Positions 17,252 through 27,420 are shown, counted from the stretch's first letter. The stretch: 29,273 nucleotides of DNA from Chara braunii (GCA_003427395.1 BFEA01000402.1:1416206-1445478); one strand, 5' to 3'. Notes: generated by a model from the letters alone, not told the origin. Numbers and translations: made by a program.

Positions 17252-19764
17252 TCACAATGTCCATAAAGCAGCATTGCACCAATATGACACCAATGGATAA
17301 TCGTAGCACTGAAAACCAATGTCAATGAGTAAGGGGCCGGAGTCACAACCCTGCTCGATCAAGTGCCTATGTTTTCTTTTCCGTATCAGGTCCAATGGTG
17401 TGTTCTCGTCCGGGTCCGGAGGGTCCGGATCCGGCAGCGGGGCAGTTTGCTGGGCCTGTTCCGTGTTCGTTGCGGCCGTCAAGTTTATTGTGTCCTGCTC
17501 AACTTCAGTTGTTGATGTTGCATGTGGTGGTTGAAACCGAGCAAAAACAATCGTAGTTAATATGTGCCATGCTGCCGTCCACTCCACCCCCTATTGCAGT
17601 CCATTCTCTGAGTACATTTTTAGGAGAGGCGCTCATGTCTAGCATAGGGAATAATTCCAGATATGTCTTGTCCCAGAAGTCATCAGTGAGGGGGCCATAT
17701 TTGGCTTTCAGATTCCCCATCAGCCAGTCTGCGATGGCGACCAGTTTCTGTTCTATCGGTAGGTGTGGTGGCGGCGCCCCCTCCTCCTCACCTACCGGGT
17801 CGCATTCCGGGACCAAGACCTCTAGTGTCGAGCTGACGTTGGTCGGGAGCGGGTCCACCTCCATCGGTTCTGAATCAAACGCAGCCTGGAAAGGGTCAAT
17901 ATCCATCACTCCTGCTGACATCCCTAATTGTTCCTGCTTCTCGACCCCTGGCAGACCCACCTCCACCTCCATGTTTCCAACCTTCGGTTGACCCTTCGCC
18001 TCCACCTGTCCCACCCGCTTATCTGCCTGTGTTACTGTCTTCTCCACCTGTGTGTTGTCCCCTTCCCCGCTCTGTTGTATCTGTTGTCAGGGCAGTTCCC
18101 CGGGAGGTTCCTTGGTTCCATCTGCATCCTCTTCCTGAAGGTACAATTTGGCAGCGGGGCCCAGGGTACCATCGGGGCTATCATTTCCTTTTTGCCCCGG
18201 ACCAGGTTCCGCTTGTTGTTTTTGAACCCGAATGCCTTTTCCTCCTTTCCTGGCCACCGTTTTCCAACTCGAGGTTCCCGGGTCACCCTGCGGGGGGCGT
18301 GCCTGTGTCCCATGCTCTTCTTGTGTCTCATGCTCTCCCTGCGGGGGGCGTACCTATTGCTCATGCACTCTCTCCTCCATCGGGGCAGGGGGGGTCCATG
18401 TGTTTGGGGGGCGTAACCCCAGTCTGGTTCCCCATATCTTTCCCATTTCCATCTGATTGAGGTGCCATCCTTTTGGCAGTCCTCAATATAAACCCATCCT
18501 TCATGTCCTCCACTATCCTCCAGTGGGTCACCTTAATTGGGTCCCTCAGCAGTCTCCCGTTGTCCGTTTTTCTTTTTTGTGGATGGAGTGGACAAACATA
18601 CTCAGCACTCAAGTGGCCATATGCCCTACATTTGTGACACCACGGCCTTAGTTTGTGTGCCGTGTGGATCATGTACTCCTTTCCCCCAACTTGATATGGA
18701 ATCACGTCGTCGAGAGAAGAGGGGTGACCCTGAGGGAAGTCAAGCGCCAACATTAAGTAATCATCCCTCTTGGCCACGTAGGAGGGGAGGGGATCTATGA
18801 ACGCCACGATGTCATACATCAGTCCGAAATCGTAGATGAATGCGGCCTGGATTTCAACTGGGATGTGGTGAAACTCCACCCAGTAGAAATCTTGCACGAG
18901 CTGTGCCCTCCTCTCCTCCGGCCCCAATTGGCGATGTGGCGCCCACGGGTGAATCCGGACCTCCGATCGCTCACAGCGGAGACGCTTCCACCCATCAATT
19001 GTTTGTTTATCTGATTCATGCAGGCTCAGGACTGTGAACAGGGAGTTGGAAACTGGTTGGATGAGAAAATGGTCCCGAGCCAGGTCAACGCTGTTTTTCA
19101 GTATTTCCAACCGATGGGCAATCCACTTAACTTTCTCATTAACCGATTTGTAGGCTGCGTCATCATGAAACACCCAGTTACTGGAATGTTTCATGTAAAC
19201 CTCATCCCGGCAGGCCATGCCACTTTTAGGATATGCCTTCACCATGACCTGCTGGTCCCCGTGCGTCACCACTCGAGTTTCTGAGGGAAAACATAATTTT
19301 TTCATGAAGAAGGCCCGTGCTTGTGGCACACCGTCCAGGGGGATCTCGAGATTCCTAGTCTGCGGACTGGCCTCGCCCCGATGGATGGTCAGGGCTTGGC
19401 CATGGTGTGGATTTTTTAGTTTATCCGCCCAGGTGAGTTGCGGCTGGCTTATGCACAAGCCCTGGGTTGAGGAGGTGTCCTGGGCTGGGGAGGAGTCCTT
19501 CCCCTTATGCTGCATTTTCCCCCGTAACTCTGCTTCTTTCTCCTCCTCCGTCAGGACTCCTGCGTCCATCATTTGCTTCCCTTCCCTACTCAAACCTGAC
19601 TCCACCTGTAAGGGGGGCTGTGGGGCGAAGTTCTTTGGGGCGTTTTGTTGATGGGACCATCGTTTGTGTCGGAGGTGCTCATCTGCTAGTTGCCTCATCG
19701 CACCACTATAGAATAACATCGAGTCCAATCTCTTATGCACTCGCTGCAATCTGTTGGGCCGCAT
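17252..19764 (-). pseudogene. LINE ORF1 (nucleic-acid-binding protein), frameshifted
   Basis: The longest piece is 19764-18361 (467 codons, start ATG). Residues about 150-350 look like the DUF4283-type domain found in plant LINE ORF1 (WVFHDDAAYKSVNEKVKW, FYWVEFHHIPVEIQ, FGLMYDIVAFIDPLPSY). A zinc knuckle follows at residues 376-391 (CHKCRAYGHLSAEYVC, spacing CX2CX4HX6C, two residues longer than usual). A frameshift near 18361 moves to a Lys/Arg-rich stretch (18364-18032). Another near 18050 moves to an acidic Pro/Glu-rich C-terminus (18047-17505, then 17587-17252). The product would bind LINE RNA. No ORF2 follows on this strand; gypsy and LTR debris lies beyond 17250. Confidence 0.75.
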
Positions 19765-20404
19765 GATGATGGAGTAGGTGCTTTAATAGTCAATTCACCT
19801 GTACCAGAACCCCTGTGTCCCACGACGTTCGGTTTTTTAATTGTTTTTTGTTTTTTAATTGTTTTTGGATTTTGTTTTTTTAGTTATTTTTAATTGTCTT
19901 TTATTTTGTCGTTTTTTTTCGTTTCTTGCTTCTTGATCTTCAATAGTTATTATGCTGTGGAGGCTGGTTGGGATATACCAGAGGCTGCATTTGCATCTGT
20001 CGTCGTGTTCTCCTCTCCCCCACTCGTCACTTAGGCTCTCGTTTTCGACTTTTCCTTACCTCCCGCTCCTCCCCGTGTCCTTCCTCTTTCCTAATTCGGT
20101 GTTGTCCACTATTGGTTTCTCTCTTCTTCCTCGCAGTGCAATCCTCTTCTTCGCACCTCCTGTCCCTACCTTCCTGTCTCTATCGTCTCTGGCCCTTTTT
20201 TACTCCGCTCCACGCATTACTAAAACAGAAAACGCTTCGTCCACCATAGCCGTACTGCTGGTCTCTGTACGATCCCACACACCCTTACCCCCCTCCACTC
20301 GTATCTAAGCAAAAGGTAGCGTAAGAGGGGAAATCCACTCACCTTATCGTGGAGCACTTACGTCTCGGTCGATGCCGCTTCTCGAACCCTGCTTTTCTCC
20401 CCCT
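19765..20404 (-). other. probable LINE 5' region, A-rich on the minus strand
   Basis: Upstream of LINE ORF1 on the minus strand. 19829-19925 is a T-rich run on plus (A-rich on minus) with repeated TTTTTTAATTG words. The remainder is pyrimidine-rich on plus. No coding sequence is supported. It may be the 5' untranslated region of the LINE. Confidence 0.4.
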
Positions 20405-20640
20405 CCCCCTTCGTTCTGCTTGTTGCTTCTCACACTCTTCCCCGTTTTTTTACTGCAGAAACCACACCTCCCCCCTCTCTTCGTTGCTCCCCCCCTTCGT
20501 TCTATTCGTTGCTTCTCACACTCTTTCTCCGGTTCCCGCTGCAAAAAAACACACCTCCCCCCTTTCTCCGTTACTCCCTCGCACTCTTTTCCGGTGTCCG
20601 CTGCAAAGAACGAAAATCCTCCTGGTAGAAGCCGATTGAT
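20405..20640. repeat. ~86-bp tandem repeat, about 2.5 copies
   Basis: TTCGTTCT recurs at 20410 and 20496, and C[AG]CACTCTT recurs at 20431, 20517 and 20580. The period is 86, and the last unit is shortened by about 23 bases. Each unit has the order CTTCGTTCT, CACTCTTNCC, GCTGCAAA/CTGCAGAAA, ACACCTCCCCCC. Tandem monomers are common in LINE 5' regions, which fits its place upstream of LINE ORF1 on the minus strand; that link is inference. Confidence 0.7.
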
Positions 20641-20979
20641 TGACCGCCTCGCCTCCCGGTCTCCCCCTCGATCTGCCACCACCTCGCACTGATCCTACCT
20701 TGTTGTGACCTCTTCACGCTGTCTCATCTCGGTTGTCGTCGTGCCCTACCTAGTCCTGCCTCGTTGTCCTTACTCTTGTCTCCGCTATCCTTGTCGCCAG
20801 GTTCATCTCCACGCCAAGTCCGAACACGAATCGTCCCTGCCCGTGTGCACAGCTTGCTCCGTTCCGGAGTCCGCACACGACTGATTCGCCTTTTCCGGTC
20901 CCTGCTGCCTCGCGCCAAGTAGGTCAGCACTGCACCCCGTCGGGCACGGCCACCCTCAGCCGGCCGTCGTTGACCAGCT
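20641..20979. other. gene-free stretch
   Basis: Pyrimidine-rich on the plus strand to about 20760. No coding signal or structural element recognised. Confidence 0.4.
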
Positions 20980-21477
20980 ATGGCGGCTGCCCACTTCTCG
21001 TTGGCTCCGGCGCGATTTCACCTGGTTGCGTCGTTGCCCCGCAGTTGCGCCCTGCGGCAGTTCGGCGCTACCGGGGCGAAAACGTTTTTCAAAGCTTGCC
21101 TGAGAGTTTTGAGGAGGACTTTTGCATCAATTTGGGCGGCGCCACAAAACAGCACATCTGAGGCAGCGGTCGGTCTTCTGCAGATGCTGTTAAAAGGCCA
21201 TATTACAGAAAGTTTATCACCGGGAGCACAAGCAATAGCCTCAATTACAACGGGTCCCAACAAAATAGCACAGCGAGACGTTTTCATACGTTACGACCCC
21301 ATCAAGGAGGCAGGCCTAAGGTGGCACACCCATGCCCAACTACTGAATCCGCAGACAACCAAAATAGGGCACAACGACACATGGACTGAACAGGATGTTC
21401 AAAAATGTTTATGCGCCCTCCTCAAGCTGGGAACGGTGGACTGGGACTGGGATCATTTGCCATGGGTTCGTTGCTAA
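20980..21477 (+). CDS. unrecognised open frame upstream of the LINE endonuclease
   Basis: 165 codons from an ATG to TAA. The first ~40 residues (MAAAHFSLAPARFHL..., Arg/Ala/Ser-rich, no acids) look like an organelle-targeting peptide. The rest (TGPNKIAQRDVFIRYDP, WTEQDVQKCLCALLKLG) has balanced composition but no motif I recognise. It ends 36 bases before the endonuclease frame, so it may be the end of a LINE ORF1-like reading frame of that element. A host-derived fragment or a chance frame are the alternatives. Confidence 0.3.
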   Translation: MAAAHFSLAPARFHLVASLPRSCALRQFGATGAKTFFKACLRVLRRTFASIWAAPQNSTSEAAVGLLQMLLKGHITESLSPGAQAIASITTGPNKIAQRDVFIRYDPIKEAGLRWHTHAQLLNPQTTKIGHNDTWTEQDVQKCLCALLKLGTVDWDWDHLPWVRC

Positions 21478-21513
21478 GCAACAACTACATGATACGTAAA
21501 TACCAAAGAGAAT

Positions 21514-22425
21514 ATGAACAATTCGGGCAAGATGGACCCGGTCAGCGCGGTGTATGGGAGGGACCGTATCTGGAACCAATGTAGATGGGCAGAAGACGTG
21601 GACTTGAGGTCCCAAAAAGTAAATGGCCTGTCCTCATGCAAATCAGAAAAACAAAATGCAATTTGGGACTTAATGAGAGGGGTGGGAGGTAGGAACTGGC
21701 CAGACAGTGTGTGTGTGCAGGAAACACACCTGATGGACACCCCGGAACATAATCGTACCCACAAAATGATCTGGCCATACAAGGCTTTCAGGGCTCATGC
21801 CCCGAAACCGGGCAGTGCAGGGGTAGCCATTTGGATCCCCCTCGACTCCAGGGCGGACCCGGTGCGTTGGGTGGTGGATCAGGAGGGGGGTCGATGGGTG
21901 TCCATCCTGGTCATGCTGGAAATTGAAATTTTATGCATATTGTGTGTCTACGCCCCCAACACTGTAAGTGAGAGGAGAACCTTTTTTGAGAATCTCAAGA
22001 TGCAAATTTCGGATGGGGTCCCGATCATTATAGCAGGGGACTGCAACGCAGCCCCGGATCGCTGGATGGACAAATGGCGGACGCCGTCCCCTGCCCCGGC
22101 ATATGTGGAAGAGGACGAGCGGATTATTCACGATCTATATCTATCGCTAAAGGTTTTCGACTCCTACCAGAGGCTGAACCCGGACACTCGGTTCTACTCG
22201 TGCCTACGGAAGACTGGTACTGAGGGCCAGTCAAGGTCTCGAATAGACTTAATTCTGATCTCGAAAGATATGGCAGGATTGCTGCTCCTAGCAGCAATCT
22301 TACCCGCCAGTCCCTGTCCAGGCCTTGATCATAAAATGTGTACGGTTATTTTGTCCAGGCCACGTTTTTCTTGCCAAAGGACAGATCAGGGCGGGACGCT
22401 GGACCCACTTCATCTCATTATGTAA
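21514..22425 (+). pseudogene. LINE ORF2 apurinic/apyrimidinic endonuclease domain
   Basis: 303 codons covering the L1-type endonuclease/exonuclease/phosphatase domain. Expected catalytic positions are visible: Asn37 (KVNGLSS), Glu70 (CVQETH), Tyr146 (CVYAPN), Asp176 and Asn178 (AGDCNA), Asp245 (SRIDLI) and His273 (LDHKM, where SDH is usual). The domain nicks target DNA to prime reverse transcription. The reverse transcriptase that should follow is absent: the frame drifts after about residue 285 and ends, and the sequence to 22612 shows no RT blocks. It lies on the opposite strand from LINE ORF1 (17252-19764), head to head with it. There is no clear start codon context; upstream residues may belong to the original frame. 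Confidence 0.8.
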
Positions 22426-22746
22426 AAAACACAAAACGGGGGCCAGCAGCGTTGTATTTCAAAGGCAGTGGGAGGAACTAGGATGGGATAGCAGATATCC
22501 GGCACCAGGTTCAGGGGGAAGAGGTTCCCCCCTCCCAACCTCCTGTTCAGTCAATCCCCTGGGCCCCAGGGTAATCAATGCTGGCAGGAATGTACCACAC
22601 TTTTTTTCCTGATGCGTTTCGATGTGATTTGAACTCTGTCTATATAAGGGACGCTGGACCCGGTTTCCAGCAAGTGCTGCTCCCCACCAATAGATGGAGC
22701 CCTCCCCAGGTGCTAGCGGTGTCTGCTCTTACCAGCACCACTAGCA
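22426..22746. other. decayed sequence after the endonuclease
   Basis: 22430-22500 may still be LINE ORF2 in another frame (FQRQWEELGWDSRY) but shows no motif. The block AAGGGACGCTGGACCC...CCCCACCAATAGA (about 22646-22695) recurs in a different order at 24250-24400. Confidence 0.35.
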
Positions 22747-22848
22747 CTCGCCACCACCAACATATGGGTGCGTTTACAAAAAATATATATATAAAATAAA
22801 ATAAAATAAAATAAAATGAGAGCTTGCTCTCGCCACCACCAACATATG
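22747..22848. repeat. 20-bp direct repeats around an (AAAAT)n tract
   Basis: CTCGCCACCACCAACATATG occurs at 22747-22766 and 22829-22848. Between them lie GGTGCGTTTAC, an A-rich TATATA section, five or six AAAAT units (to about 22816) and GAGAGCTTG. The perfect 20-base repeat around an A-rich tract looks like a tiny retroposon with target duplication, but the tract does not abut the right repeat. Confidence 0.8.
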
Positions 22849-23539
22849 TATCCAGTCACTATCTCCCTACTTGGCGCTCGGCGCCCAGCCTACTCCCTAC
22901 ACAGCTACTACTAGCCTACTAATTGACAATGCAACTGTTGACGTCAGCAGCCTCCGAAGTACTTGAAGATGTCGCCCATGCAGACCATCGCCAATACCAA
23001 GTATGTGCCCTCACATCATCATCATCATCATCATCCTTCTCTCTCTCCCTTGTCTCTCTCCCACGTCTTCGTTTTTGTACACCCGAAGACCAACCCAGTG
23101 CCTCACTGTATATCCAAGCCCTCAGCCAGCTATGGAGGCTGGGCTATGGAGCTGCCCTCAGCAGCGCCCTGCTTCTTGCACGACCGCACGCACTTGCACC
23201 TCGCCTCTCAGCGCCAGCAGCAGCCCACGAGCGTTCGCTCCAGCAGCGCTGCCGCTAGCATGTGAGTGCCTGAATGAATGGACAGGCAGCGAGCTCTTTC
23301 CTATATGGAAAGAGCCTGCCTCATTCGGCAGCCTGGCTGGACTGGCCTGGGCCCAGAAGCTTCCGGTAGGCCCCAGGATGCTGCGCCTCTCTTGCAGCTA
23401 CTGGGCCTCATTTGGTTGGGCCTCCCAACTGTCTGTGTATGAGGCTGCGATTCTCGTCCAGGGCCTGCACCATTTTGGAAAGGCCTGGAAGGCCTGGGAT
23501 TTTTCCTCGCTGCTCGGTCTGTGTTTCCCTCAACCAACT
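22849..23539. other. gene-free stretch with a (CAT)7 microsatellite
   Basis: (CAT)7 lies at 23014-23034. The open frame across 23003-23569 is low-complexity (His/Ile then Ser/Pro) with no domain. Part of 23300-23540 may be the remainder of the LTR whose start is at 23669, read on the minus strand; its other border was not found. Confidence 0.4.
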
Positions 23540-23669
23540 GGGGCGACGAAACCCCAAATACGGAATTGACAGCCGAGGCCTCTCGTGATTTGTTAGGCCC
23601 GCCTTCACTTAGGGCGGGCACATTTGCAGCAGAAGTCCCTTAGGCCTGCCGAGGACCCAGATCCTCGCA
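23540..23669 (-). mobile_element. LTR fragment related to the minus gypsy LTR
   Basis: Matches 10188-10322 over about 130 bases. On the minus strand it starts TGCGAGGATCTGGGTCC at 23669. Upstream on that strand is CATAACCCAAA, not a polypurine tract, so this is a solo or truncated LTR rather than a 3' LTR with its element. Homology to the 10-kb copy ends near 23540. Confidence 0.65.
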
Positions 23670-24410
23670 TTTGGGTTATGTCCATCTCATCTTCTTCGTG
23701 CCACGTGTACCTATGCTGGATTTTCTTAAATGGGCGAGGATGGCCTTTAGTTATCATAGTTGAACTGACCCAGCCCCAGGTAATTGAGAGTCATTTTGTC
23801 CATCTGAGTCCATCTGGATTGCACCTGCAGTCTGTTTATCGAACAGCTACATGGGTGTACAATTCAACCCCATGGGCTGCATTATTGTCATTATGCCTGC
23901 ACTAACTCCTTTCCTTTCTTTACCTTGAGATTTCCACTTACCTCAGAGAAGCGGTTATTAGAGCCCTAAATTTTAAGGGTTTTTTCAGGGTCTTTATAAC
24001 AAACATCCCAGACCTTTTAAACCAAACTCGTCGCCAGTCCATAGAAAAACTGGAAAAAATTATCCCCAAATGCATTTTTCACTGTCTTCGGACCTTGGGG
24101 GGTTAACCTGGGGCCGAAAAGTGGGCGTCCCTGTTAACCACTTGTGCTACCTCAGAGATAGGTGACTGCACCAATAAGCCTGGACGATAAGTGCACATGC
24201 ATTGAACTGAATGCACTTTATTTACTCATCAATCAAATATCATTTGTACCCCACCAATAGAATGGAGCATCCAAAAGTACCCCTCCTGTTCCTCTCGGTT
24301 AAGGCCGAGATGCCTCGAGTGTACTCACCCTGATCCTCAGATGTCCCGTGAATACACTTCAGTGATTGGTGCATGTAAGGGACACTGGGCCCAGTTTCGG
24401 CAACGACCAT
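23670..24410. other. gene-free stretch
   Basis: No supported gene. A short plus frame at about 24009-24110 (FITNIPDLLNQTRRQS) is open for 30-odd codons and then stops; no family recognised. Blocks at 24250-24275 and 24380-24400 repeat words seen at 22646-22695 in swapped order. Confidence 0.35.
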
Positions 24411-24910
24411 TAAAAAAAAAAAAGAGTACCTGCTGTTGCGTAGTAAAGGCCGCTCGATGCTGACTGCTATGTTCACTCATTCCTCCTCTAACCCCTTTTT
24501 TTCCCCCTTCATGAAGCCACCCCCCTTCCCACCTTGATGTTTTTCTCCTTAGCTCACCCCCCTTGCTCCCCCATCTGGCACTCCCTTCATTTGTATTTGA
24601 ATGTAATCCATCCAGAAAAAGAACTGCTGTTTCTTTATCCTTTCCTTTCTCTTCCTTTCCTGTCTCTCCCTTTTGCCCTCTCTTTCCTCTTTTTGTTTGT
24701 CTTTTGCAAGAAATCTCACCTTTTGTAGGCTTTTGGGCCTTTTACATTAAAAAAAACGGAAACCAGGTCAAGCTCAGAGACCCACTCAGATTACGACATT
24801 GCTGAGAAAGAAGTACCTGCTGTTGCATAGTGAATGCTGCTTCCTGCTTGCTACTCACTGCTGGGGTCGCTCATTCCTCCTTCCTGTCATTTGTCTTTGA
24901 ATGGAACTGG
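24411..24910. repeat. diverged direct duplication, 24424-24610 and 24809-24910
   Basis: AGTACCTGCTGTTGC starts both copies (24426 and 24811). It is followed by similar TAGTGAATGCTGC, CTCATTCCTCCT and CATTTGTNTTTGAATG words. The second copy lacks the pyrimidine-rich middle part. Both are preceded by an A run after CATT (24411-24422 and 24747-24756), hinting at an A-tailed retroposon. No coding sequence. Confidence 0.6.
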
Positions 24911-25464
<554 letters not shown>

Positions 25465-25550
25465 CCTGTTTGATTCTAAAAGCCCGAATATTTCACCCAG
25501 CCTAATTCTGACCCTGCTTCAAGGACTATATCCAACCCAACTTCCAAGCC

Positions 25551-25659
25551 TACCGTCTTCACCCGAATAGAATGCCCGGTCATTATAGCTGTATTTGACA
25601 CAACTTTCAGCCCAGATACGGCGATAATTACTGGGCATTCTATTCAGGTGAAGATGGTA
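25551..25659. mobile_element. foldback MITE 1 with TA target duplication
   Basis: 105-bp element (25553-25657) with 25-bp terminal inverted repeats, 23 of 25 matching: left begins CCGTCTTCACCCGAATAG, right (reverse complement) begins CCATCTTCACCTGAATAG. Pairing continues imperfectly almost to the centre. It is flanked by TA (25551-25552, 25658-25659). Removing element plus one TA restores AAGCC-TA-GTTCTCAA, which is the intact satellite at 26524-26536. TA duplication suits the Tc1/mariner superfamily; no transposase is present. Confidence 0.85.
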
Positions 25660-26015
25660 GTTCTCAAAGCCAAAATATGTCTCAAGGGCCAAGGCCCAGT
25701 TCTGCGCCTAATTCTGATCCTAGTTCCAAGCCTATTTCCTATCCAAGCCTACGTCAGGGCCAATTTCTGATCCTACTTAAGAACCAACTTCCGAGCCTGC
25801 AGCCGAGCCTGCTTCCGAGGCTACTTCCAAGCGAAGTTCTCAAAGCCCAAATACTTCCCAATCTCAGTTCTGAGCCTTGTGCTGACCCTGCTCCAAACTG
25901 ATTTCCAAGCACAGCTCCAAGATCAGTTCCAAGTCTAGCCTATTTCCAAGGCAAGCCTACTTCCGAGCCTATGTCCGGGCCTGTTTCCGAGGCTATTTCC
26001 AAGCCTAATTCTTAA

Positions 26016-26186
26016 ACTGCCGATACACAGCCCCAGCCTTGCAGAAAATGAACTCGTCCCCACCACCGCAACTTTCGGGGTCGGGCCGTCATTGACAAAT
26101 TTCATCAATGGCCTGTGTTGTGTTTTTCCGGCCTTAGAAAGTCGAGGTGAGGGGCCTACGACCAATGTATGGCCGTGTACTGGTGG
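26016..26186. mobile_element. foldback MITE 2 inside the satellite
   Basis: Imperfect inverted repeats: left ACTGCCGATACACAGCC, right (reverse complement) ACCACCAGTACACGGCC. Further pairing of CCCCACCACC / CCCCTCACC and ACTTTC blocks closes at TTGACAAATTTCATCAA near 26100. It is flanked by TTAA (26012-26015) and TTGA (26187-26190). If these were once identical, a TTAA target is possible, but this is uncertain. Its removal restores the ~176-bp satellite spacing. Confidence 0.65.
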
Positions 26187-26720
26187 TTGAAGGTCCAAAT
26201 ACTTCCCAATCTCGGTTCCGATCCTTGTTCTGAACCTACTTCAAGCCCATTTCCAGGTGCAGTTCCAAGCGTAGCCTACTTCCAAGCCAAGCCTACTTCC
26301 GAGCCAACTTCCGACCCTACTACATTCAAGCCTGCTTCCGAGGCTATTTCGAAGCTTAGCTCTCAATCTCAGTTCAGAGATTTGTTCTCACCATAGTCCA
26401 AGCCTATATCGAAGTGCAGGTCCAAGAACAGTTCCAACCCTAGCCTACTTCCAAGCCAAACCTGCTTTCAAGCCAAGCCTGCTTCCGAGCCTACTTCCGA
26501 GTCTGATACTGAGGCTACCTCTAAGCCTAGTTCTCAAATCCATTCCGATCCTTCTTCTGACCCTACTCCAAGCCTATTTCCAAGCACAGTTCCGAGAATG
26601 GCTCGAAGTCCTGCCTACTTCAAAGCCAAGCCTGCGTCCAAGCCAAGCCTGCCTCCGAGTCGGAGTCCGAGGCTACTTCCAAGCCTCATTACGAGCCTGA
26701 TTCCAGGGCCTTCCTCTGAT

Positions 26721-27096
26721 CCTACTGTATGAAACTGGAGCTTCTGGCAATGAGGGCAGTTTGGAAACTGGCAAGCGGCGGCTTAGTGTTGGTACGTGCT
26801 TCCTCATATACCTGCATCTCCTGTCCCGGTTATTGGAAGCGGTGATGGTTTAAATTCATTCTGACGATTCCCCAGTTAGTCAGGGGGCATGTTTTGGACG
26901 TATGGGCCTGCCTGCGCCAGGTTAAATTCATTCATGATGGTGGAAAACTGGCAGCCGTCCACAGGAGCGTGTCTCATATTGGCAGTTTAAGGTGTCATGC
27001 TGTCCTGTACAGAGGGCAACACAGAAGATGGGGAAACTATTCTCTCACCTACATTCTTGCTCGGTTCTTCGTGGTTCTGTCTTTTCTTTCTCATTT
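26721..27096. other. gene-free stretch after the satellite
   Basis: Contains two similar words, GGTTTAAATTCATTC (26848) and GGTTAAATTCATTC (26921). No coding region recognised. Confidence 0.4.
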
Positions 27097-27420
27097 TTAA
27101 AGATCTGTGTTTCTGACCATTTCTTCTGCTCTTTCAAGGCTCTCATCCAGCTTCATCGTAGCCCCTCTGTTACCCGGCTCTGACGTTCCCCACAGTTCCA
27201 GCACTCTTTTCCCGATCTCGCCGTCGTTTGAAAGGAAGTCTGGGAGAATGCTATGCCTGTGGCAGATCCCTAACAGTTTGATTATCTGGTCATCTGACAT
27301 ATCACTCGTATCACTCTTCAATGGGCCGGGCAGATTTGATCTCATGACCTGCTTGGGTAGCAGTTTTTGCTTCAGGTTGCAGGATTCTTGCTCCAGCTCT
27401 GCCGCTGGCCGTTCCCCCCA
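27097..27420 (-). CDS. unrecognised open segment, possible terminal exon
   Basis: On the minus strand an open stretch runs from about 27416 to the stop at 27097. It begins with a heptad-like coiled coil (AAELEQESCNLKQKLL), then RSNLPGPLKSDTSDMSDDQIIKLLG, and ends SLERAEEMVRNTDL. Composition is balanced and protein-like, unlike the neighbouring low-complexity frames. Immediately upstream is TAG|G, which could be a splice acceptor but has a poor pyrimidine tract. No family recognised; it may be a host exon or retroelement debris. Confidence 0.35.
   Translation of the reverse strand, partial: WGERPAAELEQESCNLKQKLLPKQVMRSNLPGPLKSDTSDMSDDQIIKLLGICHRHSILPDFLSNDGEIGKRVLELWGTSEPGNRGATMKLDESLERAEEMVRNTDL

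Larger units (their letters stand above)
25478..26720. repeat. 12-bp subrepeat satellite with ~171-176-bp higher-order units
   Basis: The array is built from 12-mers close to ACTTCC[AG]AGCCT. The landmark [GA][TC]TCTCAA or its variant recurs at 25660, 25836, 26008, 26359 and 26530. Spacings are 176, 172, 351 and 171; 351 becomes about 176 when the ~175 bases added by the MITE at 26016 are removed. Within each unit the order is TTCTCAA, CCCAAATACTTCCCAATC, GATCCTTGTTCTGA, CCAAGC[AC]CAGTTCC, CCTACTTCCAAGCCAAGCCT. One frame would give Thr-Ser-Lys/Glu-Pro repeats, but frameshifts are frequent, so it is not coding. Confidence 0.85.

Noticed and set aside
18029-20308. Plus-strand open frames over LINE ORF1 and its 5' region
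   Set aside because: Antisense to a frame with a recognisable domain and zinc knuckle, or pyrimidine-rich low complexity.
24009-24110. LINE or host exon (FITNIPDLLNQTRRQS...)
   Set aside because: About 35 codons with no motif, no splice signals and a stop directly after.
25677-26396. Open frames 25677-25901 and 26169-26396 as genes for Pro/Ser-rich proteins
   Set aside because: They are readings of the 12-bp satellite, which shifts frame repeatedly, and one crosses a MITE border.
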